From positions 62,001-126,000 of the forward strand of contig CAKTEM010000003.1 in the NCBI GenBank assembly GCA_934548045.1: a DNA stretch of 64,000 nt, read 5' to 3'. The position numbers were made by a program, and so were the translations under genes. The notes beneath the pieces are model-generated. The model made no database searches. It worked only from the letters and a program-made list of their open reading frames with translations, and was not told where the DNA came from. The stretch comes from an uncultured Faecalibacterium sp. GTDB taxonomy: Bacteria > Bacillota > Clostridia > Oscillospirales > Ruminococcaceae. Of the stretch, positions 7,858-16,237 are shown piece by piece. Every line of letters starts with the position of its first letter. The stretch's first letter is position 1.

Positions 7858-8478
7858 ATGAAGCACCATGATTTTGATCTGAAATGTCTCGGGATACTTA
7901 TTTCTGTAGGAGTTTTAGCGGCTGTGTTGGCGGTTCCTGCGGTTGCTTCACAGGGAAGCAATACGTTGGAATTAGGCAATACGGCTCAGATTGATGTGTC
8001 TGCATATTATGAAGTGCCAACTTATAGCGTAGGAATTGAATGGGGCAACATGGATTTTTGCTATAAGTTTGGAAGTGGATGGGATTACACAAATAGTACA
8101 TTCAATCAAATTACAATTACCAACTCAAGCCTTGCACCAGTAGGGGTGGAGTTGGAGTTTGATGGACAATCCGGTTATAGGGGAACATTTAACACCGAAC
8201 ATAGTGGAAAGGGAGAAGAGTACGAAGCACTTTATTTGAGTGCAAGAGAATCCTTGAGCAGCTATAACTACCCAAGTGGTTCTGTATATTTAATTTTAAA
8301 AGGTAATCGACCAATGACCACCGATGGTCGGAATGTTGGCCAAATTACCATTAGTCTGGTAGATGTGCTTGACTCAAATCTGGATAACTTTGAATACAGC
8401 CACGGTTCAAACAAAATCGGGCATGTGACCCGGGATTATGGATTGGTTACATTTAATAAAAACGATTTAGAACGATAA
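7858..8478 (+). CDS. Secreted protein of unknown function
   Basis: Encodes 206 residues with GAGAGGAATTG before the ATG. Residues 1-30 are a Sec signal peptide (hydrophobic LGILISVGVLAAVLAVPAVA, then ASQG for signal peptidase I). The mature part has Thr/Ser/Tyr-rich short strands (YYEVPTYSVGIEWGNMDFCY; ITITNSSLAPVGVELEFDG) suggestive of a beta-sandwich, and no known catalytic motif. The 254 bases upstream (7604-7857) hold no gene. Composition is AT-rich like the preceding kinase gene, so the two may have arrived together. I do not recognise a family. Confidence 0.75.
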   Translation: MKHHDFDLKCLGILISVGVLAAVLAVPAVASQGSNTLELGNTAQIDVSAYYEVPTYSVGIEWGNMDFCYKFGSGWDYTNSTFNQITITNSSLAPVGVELEFDGQSGYRGTFNTEHSGKGEEYEALYLSARESLSSYNYPSGSVYLILKGNRPMTTDGRNVGQITISLVDVLDSNLDNFEYSHGSNKIGHVTRDYGLVTFNKNDLER

Positions 8479-8490
8479 AGGAGGCCCCAG

Positions 8491-8661
8491 ATGGGTCCAT
8501 GGTATTATGAGGTCGTCAGTTTCGACGGCGACTATGTGAACTTGCGCCGCACCGACATCGAGAGCGACGAGCTGAACCCGGTAGCCTTCGCGCTGCTGCC
8601 GCCGGAGATCGAGGTCGGCACCAAACTCAAGTGCGAATACTTTCAGTATGAGATCATCTGA
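8491..8661 (+). CDS. 56-residue conserved-looking small protein
   Basis: ATG at 8491 is preceded by AAAGGAGG and the frame ends at TGA 8659-8661. The product begins MGPWYYEVVSFDGDYVNLRR and ends KLKCEYFQYEII, an all-beta pattern with charged turns. A middle stretch (FALLPPEIEVGTKLKCE) recalls small DUF3006-like domains, but I would not assign it. GC-rich third codon positions contrast with the AT-rich gene just upstream, matching the resident genome. The gap to the upstream stop is 12 bases. Confidence 0.75.
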   Translation: MGPWYYEVVSFDGDYVNLRRTDIESDELNPVAFALLPPEIEVGTKLKCEYFQYEII

Positions 8662-8732
8662 TTGACATTTCTCCGAAATGATTTACAATAGTCTCAGCAA
8701 ACCGACGTAAATGATTTTCGGAGGACAAGAAA

Positions 8733-10217
8733 ATGGCTTGTACTACAATTTTAGTTGGTAAAAACGCTTCTTACGATGGCTCGACCATGATCGCGCGCAA
8801 CGACGATTCTGGTTCGGGCCATTTCACGGCCAAAAAGTTCGTGGTCGTGCAGCCGGAAGAGCATCCGGCGGTCTACAAATCGGTGCTGTCGCATGTGGAG
8901 ATCCCTCTGCCAGGGGACCCGATGCGGATGACGGCCATGCCGAACGCCGTCGAGGGCAAGGGCATCTGGGCGGCTTCGGGCGTCAATGCGGCCAATGTCG
9001 GCATGACGGCCACCGAGACTATTACCTCGAATCCCCGTGTTCTGGGGGCTGATCCGTTGGTGGTGTACCAGCCGGCAAAAGACGGCCAGCCGGAGGTTCC
9101 CGGCGGCATTGGCGAGGAGGACATCGTCTACCTCGTCCTGCCCTACATCCACTCGGCCCGTGAGGGCGTTCAGCGTCTCGGCAGTCTGCTGGAGACTTAC
9201 GGCACCTACGAGATGAACGGCATTGCGTTTCAGGATGTAGACGAGATCTGGTGGCTCGAGACCATCGGCGGACATCATTGGATGGCGCGCCGTGTGCCGG
9301 ACGATGTCTATGTCGTCATGCCGAACCAGCTGGGCATCGACAAGTTTGACCTCGAGGATGCTTACGGTGAACAGAAAGAGTACATGTGCTCGCCGGATCT
9401 GAAGCAGTTCATCGCGGAAAACCACCTCGACCTGTCGCTGGACGGCGTGCTGAATCCGCGCGATGCGTTCGGCAGTCATGAGGACGCCGACCATGTGTAT
9501 AATACGCCGCGCGCATGGTACATGCTCCGCTATTTGAACCCCCACACGAAGGTCTGGGATGGCGCAAACGCGGACTTTACGCCCCGTTCGGACGACTTGC
9601 CGTGGTGTATGGTTCCGGAGAAAAAGGTCACCCCGGAAGACGTCAAGTATGTCTTGTCGTCTCATTATCAGGGTACGCCGTATGACCCGTATGCGAGCTA
9701 TGGCGACCCGTCCATGAAGGGCGCGTACCGTTCCATCGGCATCAACCGGAATGACTTTGTGGCATTGATCCAGATGCGCCCGGATGTTCCGGAAGAGTAT
9801 CGTGTCATCGAGTGGATCGCCTACGCTTCCAATGCGTTCAATACGATGGTTCCGTTCTACGCCAACGTGAACACCACTCCGGCCTATCTGGCCTGCACCA
9901 CCGGCGAAGTCTCGACCGACAGCTTCTACTGGGTCAGCCGTATGATCGCGGCAATGGCGGACGCAAGCTATGGCAAGTCGCTGTTCCACATCGAGCGTTA
10001 CGAACTGGCCGTCCTGTCGGTGACCCGTGCACTGGTGAAGGAATATGACAACTTGCAGAAGGCTGAACCCGACGCCGCAAAGCGTGCGGCCCTGCGTGAA
10101 GCCGGCAACGAGGCCATCGCAAAGGCACTGAAAGCACACGCGTCCGATACGCTGGATAAAGTTCTCTTTGAACTGAGCAGCGGCATGAAAAACGCATATT
10201 CTCGTTCGGATGCGTAA
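8733..10217 (+). CDS. C69-family dipeptidase (PepD-type)
   Basis: Encodes 494 residues. The N-terminus MACTTILVGKNASYDGSTMI is the C69 signature. Cys3 becomes the N-terminal nucleophile after processing and belongs to the Ntn-hydrolase fold. The conserved TETI (about 92-95) and the EDIVYLVLPYIHSAREGVQR region (about 130) also match. There is no signal peptide, so the enzyme is probably cytoplasmic and completes peptide breakdown to amino acids. GGAGGACAAGAAA precedes the ATG. It stands alone between the small gene at 8491 and a hairpin at 10227. Confidence 0.93.
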   Translation: MACTTILVGKNASYDGSTMIARNDDSGSGHFTAKKFVVVQPEEHPAVYKSVLSHVEIPLPGDPMRMTAMPNAVEGKGIWAASGVNAANVGMTATETITSNPRVLGADPLVVYQPAKDGQPEVPGGIGEEDIVYLVLPYIHSAREGVQRLGSLLETYGTYEMNGIAFQDVDEIWWLETIGGHHWMARRVPDDVYVVMPNQLGIDKFDLEDAYGEQKEYMCSPDLKQFIAENHLDLSLDGVLNPRDAFGSHEDADHVYNTPRAWYMLRYLNPHTKVWDGANADFTPRSDDLPWCMVPEKKVTPEDVKYVLSSHYQGTPYDPYASYGDPSMKGAYRSIGINRNDFVALIQMRPDVPEEYRVIEWIAYASNAFNTMVPFYANVNTTPAYLACTTGEVSTDSFYWVSRMIAAMADASYGKSLFHIERYELAVLSVTRALVKEYDNLQKAEPDAAKRAALREAGNEAIAKALKAHASDTLDKVLFELSSGMKNAYSRSDA

Positions 10218-10226
10218 ATAAAATAT

Positions 10227-10276
10227 AGCAGAGAAAGGCCGGAGGGCGCAGATGCGTTCTCCGGCCTTTCTCTGCT
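10227..10276 (+). terminator. Hairpin terminator of the dipeptidase gene
   Basis: A 16-bp perfect stem (10227-10242 with 10261-10276) begins 10 bases after the stop. The T tract is weak (CTTG), but the stem is very stable. Confidence 0.7.
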
Positions 10277-10347
10277 CTTGTATCCCACTCTTTATGCAAC
10301 CTGTCCAAATTTCGAGAAGAAAATTTGTGCGCGAAGTTGACTGAATA

Positions 10348-10425
10348 TGATTGATTTTGACGGAAAATTTGCTATAATAAAACCAGAAACAAGCAAAACA
10401 CTTCACAAACAATCAAAATCAATCA
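10348..10425 (+). promoter_or_regulatory. fru operon promoter flanked by two inverted 13-bp operators
   Basis: TGATTGATTTTGA (10348-10360) is repeated exactly in inverted form as TCAAAATCAATCA (10413-10425), 65 bases apart centre to centre. Between them is a promoter with TTGATT (10351-10356, inside the first site), 16 bases, and TATAAT (10373-10378). The second site lies in the untranslated leader, 18 bases before the fruR ATG. Two identical sites around one promoter suit FruR binding with looping; DeoR-type FruR repressors are relieved by fructose-1-phosphate. Confidence 0.85.
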
Positions 10426-10442
10426 GATGGAGGTGGCCGAAG

Positions 10443-11198
10443 ATGTTAGCGGAAGAGCGGTTCGGTCTGATCTTGAATCTTCTGGCCGAAAAGCGGACGG
10501 CGACCGTGCAGGAGCTTTGCGAAGCACTGAATGCCAGCGAGTCCACCATCCGCCGCGACCTGAACGAGCTGGATCGGCTGGGAAAGCTCAACAAAGTACA
10601 CGGCGGTGCGACCCTGCCGGACAGTCAGTTCCTGGCAGATGAGCCGAGCATGAGCGCGAAGGAATCGCTGGCGATCGCCCAGAAGCAGAGCATTGCGAAA
10701 GCGGCGGCTTCGCTCATCACAGCATCGGATTTCGTCTTTCTGGATGCAGGCACCACGACATTGGCCGTTGCGCGGTGCGTCAGCGGCGCGGCACTGGAAG
10801 CAAGCTACCTGACAAACGGCGTCGCACATGCCCGTATCCTTGCGCAGAAGGGATGCCGGGTATTTCTTCCCAGCGGACTGCTCCGCCCGAACACCGAAGC
10901 AATCATCGGCGCGGCGGCGTTGCAGAGTTTACAGCAGTACAATTTCACGAAAGCGTTCCTCGGCGCGAACGGCGTCTCGCTGGATGCCGGATTCACCACA
11001 CCCGACCCCGAAGAGGCAGCGGTCAAAGCGGCTGCTGTCCGTAGGGCGAGGGAAGCATGGTTCCTCGTGGATGATTCCAAGTTTGCCCGGGTCTATCCGG
11101 CAGTCATTTCGGATTTGAAGGGCGGTGCGATTCTGACGAATTACTGCCCGAACCCCAAATATAAACAGTTCACATTGGTAAAGGAGACAGAAGCATGA
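10443..11198 (+). CDS. fruR: DeoR-family repressor of the fructose operon, FruR
   Basis: Encodes 251 residues. Residues 1-60 are the DeoR winged helix-turn-helix (RFGLILNLLAEKRTATVQEL; ESTIRRDLNELDRLGKL) and residues 75-235 the sugar-phosphate sensing domain (VFLDAGTTTLAVAR; FTKAFLGANGVSLDAGFTTP). ATG 10443 is chosen because GGAGGTGG precedes it; the frame is open from 10347 but that part lies in the promoter. It overlaps fruK by 4 bases (ATGA), so repressor and operon are coupled. Confidence 0.92.
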   Translation: MLAEERFGLILNLLAEKRTATVQELCEALNASESTIRRDLNELDRLGKLNKVHGGATLPDSQFLADEPSMSAKESLAIAQKQSIAKAAASLITASDFVFLDAGTTTLAVARCVSGAALEASYLTNGVAHARILAQKGCRVFLPSGLLRPNTEAIIGAAALQSLQQYNFTKAFLGANGVSLDAGFTTPDPEEAAVKAAAVRRAREAWFLVDDSKFARVYPAVISDLKGGAILTNYCPNPKYKQFTLVKETEA

Positions 11199-12100
11199 TC
11201 TACACGGTAACGTTCAATCCGGCCATCGACTACGTTGTGCGGCTGGATACTCCACTGGAAGTGGGCGAGGTCAACCGCGCCAAAGGAGAAGACTGTGTGC
11301 TGGGCGGCAAGGGCATCAACGTGTCCGGCGTGCTGGCAGAACTGGGAACCAAGAGCGTCGCGCTGGGTTTTGTAGCCGGTGAGACGGGCGCATGGCTCGA
11401 GCGCGGCTTAGCGGCGCAGGGCATCGAGACGGACTTCATCCATCTGGAAAAGGGCATGACCCGAATCAACGTGAAAATCAAAGCCGGACAGGAAACGGAG
11501 CTGAACGGCGCAGGCCCGGATATCCCGGAAAGCGCGATGATAGCCCTCGAGCAGAAGCTGGACAACCTGAAAGAGGGCGATGTTCTGATTTTGGCAGGAA
11601 GTATCCCGGCCAGCCTTTCTCAGACGACTTACGAGCGGCTGCTTGCCCGGCTGGAGGGCAAGGGCATCCGCGCCGTGGTCGATGCGACCCGTGACCTGCT
11701 GGTGAATGTCCTGCAGTATCACCCCTTCCTCATCAAGCCCAACAATCACGAGCTGGGCGAGATCGTCGGCAAAGTCCTGAAAAGCGATGAGGAGATCGTC
11801 GCGGCCGCAAAGGTCTTGCAGGAAAAGGGCGCGCGGAATGTTCTCGTCAGCATGGCAGGCGACGGCGCACTTCTGCTGGATGAACAGGGCGAAGTCCACC
11901 GCATCGGAACCCCGAAGGGCAAAGTCGTCAACAGCGTCGGCGCAGGCGACAGCATGGTGGCCGGTTTTGTGGCTGGCTATCTTAAGAGCGGTGATTACAC
12001 CACTGCCCTTCGTCTTGGAACCGCCTGCGGCAGTGCGACGGCGTTCAGCCTCGGCCTCGCCAAGAAAGCAGACATCGAGAGACTGTTATCTGAGATTTAA
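11195..12100 (+). CDS. fruK: 1-phosphofructokinase
   Basis: Encodes 301 residues of the PfkB family. It has the N-terminal MIYTVTFNPAIDYVV, the GGKGINVSGVLAELG motif (about 38-52) that contacts sugar phosphate, and the C-terminal anion hole and base VGAGDSMVAGFVAGYL (about 249-264, Asp of GAGD being catalytic). It converts fructose-1-phosphate and ATP to fructose-1,6-bisphosphate. Its position between fruR and fruA distinguishes it from tagatose-6-phosphate kinase. Confidence 0.95.
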   Translation: MIYTVTFNPAIDYVVRLDTPLEVGEVNRAKGEDCVLGGKGINVSGVLAELGTKSVALGFVAGETGAWLERGLAAQGIETDFIHLEKGMTRINVKIKAGQETELNGAGPDIPESAMIALEQKLDNLKEGDVLILAGSIPASLSQTTYERLLARLEGKGIRAVVDATRDLLVNVLQYHPFLIKPNNHELGEIVGKVLKSDEEIVAAAKVLQEKGARNVLVSMAGDGALLLDEQGEVHRIGTPKGKVVNSVGAGDSMVAGFVAGYLKSGDYTTALRLGTACGSATAFSLGLAKKADIERLLSEI

Positions 12101-12122
12101 AATAGAAGAGAGGAGAACACCT

Positions 12123-14048
12123 ATGCGTATCACGGAATTGTTTACCGCAAAGTCCATCGCGCTGGATGTGGCGGCCAAAAATCAGGCGGAGATCATCGAC
12201 CGGCTGGTGGAACTGCAGGCGACCCACGGCAACATCACCGACACCGAGGCTTACAAAAAAGCCCTCTATGCCCGTGAAGCCGAAGCTTCGACCTATGTTG
12301 ATAACGGCATCACGGTGCCGCACGCAAAGACTTCTTGTGTGACCCGTCCGAGTCTGGCTGCGCTCCGCCTGACCGAGCCGGTTCAGTACAACGCCGAGGA
12401 TGACGGCAAGACCGACCTGCTCTTTGCCATCGCTGCACCCGAAAACGGCAGTCTCCATGTCGACATGCTGGCACGGATGATGCAGATGCTGATGAACGAG
12501 GATTTTGTGGAAAAGCTCCGCGCCGCAAAGACCCCGGCAGAGTTCCTCGATGCCATCGACGCGCAGGAAGATGCACAGTTCGGTGAGGAGAGCTTCACCA
12601 ACCAAAACATTCCGCAGTCCGGTTATCGTATTCTGGCCGTGACCGCCTGCCCGAACGGCATCGCCCATACCTATATGGCGGCGGAAGCTCTGACAAAGGC
12701 CGGTGACAAGCTGGGCCTGCCCACCAAGGTGGAGACGAACGGCTCCGACGGTGCCAAGAATGTTCTGACGAAGGAAGAAATCGCCAACTGCGACGGCATC
12801 ATCGTTGCGGCGGATAAGAATGTTGAGACCGCCCGTTTTGACGGCAAGCCGGTCATCTTCGCCCGTGTCGATGACGGCATCCACAAACCGGAAGAACTCA
12901 TCAAGAAAATTGCGCACGGAGAGGCCCCGACCTATCACGCAAAGGGCGGCGCACAGGCAGAGGAAAACGACGCCGGTGCAGGCGACTCCCTCGGCCACGC
13001 CCTGTATAAGCACCTGATGAACGGTGTCTCCCACATGCTGCCCTTCGTCGTGGGCGGCGGCATCATGATCGCGTTGGCCTTCCTGCTGGACGATTATACC
13101 ATTGACCCGTCCAACTTCGGCATGAATACGCCCATCGCGGCCTTTTTCAAGACGGTCGGCTCTGCGGCCTTCGGCTACATGCTCCCGATCTTGGCCGGTT
13201 TCATCGCGATGTCCATCGCCGACCGTCCGGGTCTGGCCGTCGGTTTCGCTGGTGGTGTCCTCGCCATGAACGGAACCAACTTCGCAGGTCTTGCCAATGG
13301 TGAGACGACCGGCATCTCCGGCGGTTTCCTCGCCGCTCTGCTGGCCGGTTTCGCGGCTGGCTATATCGTCCGCTTCCTCGTCCGCATCACTGAAAAGCTC
13401 CCGGCCAGCCTGAACGGCATCCGCCCGATGCTCATCTATCCGCTGGGCGGTATCCTCATCATCGGCGCGGTCATGTGCGGCATCAACCCGGTCATGGGTA
13501 TGATCAACACGGCCATGACGAACTGGCTGAACGCAATGGGCGGTACCTCGAAAGTCCTGCTGGGTGCCATCGTCGCCGGTATGATGAGTATCGACATGGG
13601 CGGCCCCTTCAACAAGGCGGCTTACGTCTTCGGCACGGCGGCTCTGGCTTCCGGTAACTATGAGGTCATGGCGGCGGTCATGGTCGGCGGCATGGTTCCT
13701 CCGATCGCCATCGCACTGTCAACCACCTTCTGCCCGAAGAAGTGGACGCCCGACGAACGCCGCAACGGTATCGTCAACTATGTCATGGGTCTGTGCTTCG
13801 TCACCGAGGGTGCGATTCCCTATGCAGCGGCTGACCCCCTGCGTGTCCTGCCCAGCTGCGTCATTGGTGCGGCTCTGTCCGGTGCCTTGTCCATGACCTT
13901 CGGCTGCGCACTCCGCGCACCCCACGGCGGCATCTTCGTCTTCCCGGTCGTTGACCACGCTGTGATGTACGTCGTCGCTCTGGCGGCTGGCAGCATCGTC
14001 GGTGCAGTCATCCTAAGCCTGCTCAAGAAGAACAAGACCGAAGCATAA
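12123..14048 (+). CDS. fruA: PTS fructose transporter, fused IIA-IIB-IIC
   Basis: Encodes 641 residues. IIA spans about 1-150 with phospho-acceptor His67 (NGITVPHAKTS). IIB spans about 165-265 with phospho-Cys176 (ILAVTACPNGIAHTYMAAEA). IIC is a multi-span membrane domain, about 300-640 (MLPFVVGGGIMIALAF; GAVMCGINPVMGMI; DMGGPFNKAAY). It imports fructose as fructose-1-phosphate, the fruK substrate. The start is ATG 12123 after AGAGGAGAACACCT; the frame runs open from 11787 but overlaps fruK. No EI or HPr gene is in the window, so phosphate comes from a distant general PTS. Confidence 0.96.
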   Translation: MRITELFTAKSIALDVAAKNQAEIIDRLVELQATHGNITDTEAYKKALYAREAEASTYVDNGITVPHAKTSCVTRPSLAALRLTEPVQYNAEDDGKTDLLFAIAAPENGSLHVDMLARMMQMLMNEDFVEKLRAAKTPAEFLDAIDAQEDAQFGEESFTNQNIPQSGYRILAVTACPNGIAHTYMAAEALTKAGDKLGLPTKVETNGSDGAKNVLTKEEIANCDGIIVAADKNVETARFDGKPVIFARVDDGIHKPEELIKKIAHGEAPTYHAKGGAQAEENDAGAGDSLGHALYKHLMNGVSHMLPFVVGGGIMIALAFLLDDYTIDPSNFGMNTPIAAFFKTVGSAAFGYMLPILAGFIAMSIADRPGLAVGFAGGVLAMNGTNFAGLANGETTGISGGFLAALLAGFAAGYIVRFLVRITEKLPASLNGIRPMLIYPLGGILIIGAVMCGINPVMGMINTAMTNWLNAMGGTSKVLLGAIVAGMMSIDMGGPFNKAAYVFGTAALASGNYEVMAAVMVGGMVPPIAIALSTTFCPKKWTPDERRNGIVNYVMGLCFVTEGAIPYAAADPLRVLPSCVIGAALSGALSMTFGCALRAPHGGIFVFPVVDHAVMYVVALAAGSIVGAVILSLLKKNKTEA

Positions 14049-14060
14049 CGCATCAACAGC

Positions 14061-14110
14061 AAAGCCCCGAGAGGGTTCCGGTAAAACGGAACAGTCTTTC
14101 GGGGCTTTTT
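14061..14110. terminator. Terminator between fruA and the LacI gene
   Basis: AAAGCCCCGA (14061-14070) pairs with the CGGGGCTTT arm ending at 14108, followed by TTTTT on the plus strand, 12 bases after fruA. Confidence 0.85.
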
Positions 14111-14127
14111 GCACTTTTAAAAGAAGA

Positions 14128-15159
14128 TTACGGCTCTTCGCTCAGTCCGCCGCAGCTCTCCCGGGCGATGTACTCGACCGGAAGCAGGCGGCTTTCCGGG
14201 TTGGTGATTTTGCCATCCAGTAGGTCAAGAGCCAGCTGGAAACACTCCCGTGCCATCTGTTCCATCGGCAGATGCACGACGCTGAGGCTCGGCACGGCGA
14301 ATTCGTCTGTCTCCTCGGCACCGTTGCCGACCGCAATGAGCTTCGGCAGCTGGTCGCCGGAGATACCTGCCTTGTAAAACGCCCGGATGGCACCGTGCGC
14401 AATGGCAGAGGAGCCGCAGAAGATGGCGTCCGGGCAAGTCTCGTTCCACTCCCGGCTCAGGCGGTGGGTAACGGCTTCGTAACCGCCCCGGACACTGTTC
14501 TCGCAGTAGCGGCTCAGCGTCACCTGTAAATCGTGGTGGCCTGCTTCTAAGCGGAAGCCGTGGATGCGGTCTTCCATCCCCTCGAAAACGGGTTGTCCGG
14601 TCAGAACGGAAGCCGTCTTGCAGCCGTTGTCGATGAAGACCTTTGCGGCCAGTGCGCCCATCTTCACGTCGTCAACGTTGACACTGCAATAGCCCTTGCA
14701 CTGGCGGTTGTACAGCACCACCGGGATGGGAAGCTGGGTGTCCTCGAGGAATTGCAGATCGGCATAGGAGGCGTTGCAGATGATGGCGGCGTGGCAGTTC
14801 GCGCCGTTCGTCAGCGCACTGCACTCTTTCAGGTGGTCGTTGATGTATGGATAGATCACCAGCCGCACCGGACGGCCGCTTTTTTCGATTTCGTCGCGCA
14901 GGCCATCCCAGAACCGCACCATCATGCTGGCGCGGAAATCCTGCGCCCAGAACATCGCGACGATCAGCTCATTTGCACCGCCGCCGCGCAGGCTCCGTGC
15001 GGCCATGTTGGGCTGATACCCCAGCCGTGCCGCTGCGCTGTAAATCTTCTGCTGGGTCTCCTTGCTGATCTTTCGTTCTGCCGCCTTGCCGCCCAGAACG
15101 ATGCTGACCGTACTGGGCGAGATGCCGACTTCCTGTGCGATCTGTTTAATCGTAACCAT
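14128..15159 (-). CDS. LacI-family transcriptional regulator
   Basis: Encodes 343 residues. Residues 1-60 are the LacI helix-turn-helix and hinge (VTIKQIAQEVGISPSTVSIV; YQPNMAARSLR). The rest is a periplasmic-binding-like sensor domain (PIPVVLYNRQCKGYCSVNVD; VLTGQPVFEGMEDRIHGF). ATG 15159 is preferred because AAAGGTGGGG lies about 7 bases upstream; an in-frame GTG at 15171 would overlap that site. The gene converges on fruA and is followed upstream by an AraC gene in the same direction. Its sugar is unknown; the adjacent MsmK-type ATPase hints at an oligosaccharide. Confidence 0.93.
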   Translation of the reverse strand: MVTIKQIAQEVGISPSTVSIVLGGKAAERKISKETQQKIYSAAARLGYQPNMAARSLRGGGANELIVAMFWAQDFRASMMVRFWDGLRDEIEKSGRPVRLVIYPYINDHLKECSALTNGANCHAAIICNASYADLQFLEDTQLPIPVVLYNRQCKGYCSVNVDDVKMGALAAKVFIDNGCKTASVLTGQPVFEGMEDRIHGFRLEAGHHDLQVTLSRYCENSVRGGYEAVTHRLSREWNETCPDAIFCGSSAIAHGAIRAFYKAGISGDQLPKLIAVGNGAEETDEFAVPSLSVVHLPMEQMARECFQLALDLLDGKITNPESRLLPVEYIARESCGGLSEEP

Positions 15160-15255
15160 ACCGAACCCCACCTTTGTATTGTATTCAAGGCTATTGTATC
15201 ATTCTTTGACAGGGATTGACAAGCTAAAACTGCGATTTTCCCGGCAAAGCACCAA

Positions 15256-16107
15256 TTAAATATACAGCTCTTGCTCGCGCTTGCTTTCCTCCGGCGAAAG
15301 GCCCGGCCGGGCGGCATGACCGGCCATCGCGCGCCACTGTGCCGGCGACTGTCCGGTCTCCTTTTTGAAGACCCGGCAGAGGTAGTTCGCGCCCGAAAAT
15401 CCGCACAGGCTGGCAATGACGTCCAGCGTGTATTCCCGGTGCAAAAGCAGCCGCATCGCCGCTTCGATGCGAACCGTCGTCAGGTAGCGTCCGGGCGGCA
15501 CGCCGACCGCCGCCGTAAAGGTGCGGACGAGATGGCTCTTCGAGACGCCCAGACGTTCGCTCAATTCCTCGACACCGTACAGACCGGCGTAGTTCTCCCG
15601 GATGTCTGCAATGGCCTCCGAGACCAGCGCAGGCAGGGCAGGTGCGGCACTGTCCGCCCCCGAAAGCTCACAGAGCAGGGCAAAGGAAAGCTGGCTCTGG
15701 ACACGGCTGCGGCTGTCGGAGCCGCTCTCGGCAGCAAGCTGGCCCATCAGCTCTGCGGCCGCCGGACAGGTCTCACCACGGGCGAGGAAGGGCAGTTCCG
15801 TCAGCCCGGAGAGGAATTGTTCCGCCGCCTGTCCGGTCAGCTGGACGCAGAGCAGGTGGCAGTCGTTCTCGGGCGTGAGTGACAGCGGTGACCGGCTCAG
15901 GATGAGATGCCCGGCCGGAACGCTCTGCGGCGGCAGGATGAGCGCGCTGCCAGCCGGCGACGGGCCGGAAATGGGCAGATGCGCCGTGCATTTTCCGCTG
16001 GAAACAAGGCAGACCCAAAGCCCTTCGCCGGTCAGTGTCAGAGCCTGCTGCAGCTGGAGATCCTGTACCGAAGCGAGGGCTGCGGTGACCGTCCAATCAA
16101 AAATCAA
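15256..16107 (-). CDS. AraC-family regulator with N-terminal sensor domain
   Basis: Encodes about 283 residues. The C-terminal two helix-turn-helix motifs are clear at about 180-275 (YGVEELSERLGVSKSHLVRT; YTLDVIASLCGFSGANYLCR, VFKKETGQSPAQWR). The N-terminal 150 residues look like a cupin-type sugar sensor. The start is uncertain: no ATG is available, and TTG 16107 with TTGAGGTG 7 bases upstream fits best; TTG 16122 is the other choice. It is divergent from the MsmK-type ATPase gene across a 130-base AT-rich region, so it may control it. Confidence 0.88.
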   Translation of the reverse strand: MIFDWTVTAALASVQDLQLQQALTLTGEGLWVCLVSSGKCTAHLPISGPSPAGSALILPPQSVPAGHLILSRSPLSLTPENDCHLLCVQLTGQAAEQFLSGLTELPFLARGETCPAAAELMGQLAAESGSDSRSRVQSQLSFALLCELSGADSAAPALPALVSEAIADIRENYAGLYGVEELSERLGVSKSHLVRTFTAAVGVPPGRYLTTVRIEAAMRLLLHREYTLDVIASLCGFSGANYLCRVFKKETGQSPAQWRAMAGHAARPGLSPEESKREQELYI

Positions 16108-16163
16108 TATCTGACACCTCAAATCAATAAAATGCTATTTTATATCACAAAATAATCTGCTAT

Positions 16164-16169
16164 TATAAT
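16164..16169 (+). promoter_or_regulatory. -10 box for the MsmK-type ATPase gene
   Basis: TATAAT lies in a strongly AT-rich divergent region (16123-16237) between the AraC gene and the ATPase gene. No good -35 box is visible 17 bases upstream (TATATC), which suggests dependence on an activator. Confidence 0.55.
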
Positions 16170-16237
16170 ACCAACGAAATCACCCATCGTCAAGATGTGG
16201 GAATACACCGTAAAAATTGTATGGAGGCAAATGTCTT

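Noticed and set aside
8751..10412. 553-codon minus-strand frame opposite the C69 dipeptidase
   Set aside because: Shadow of the GC-rich dipeptidase gene; composition is Arg/His/Val-rich without any domain, and it has no start signal.
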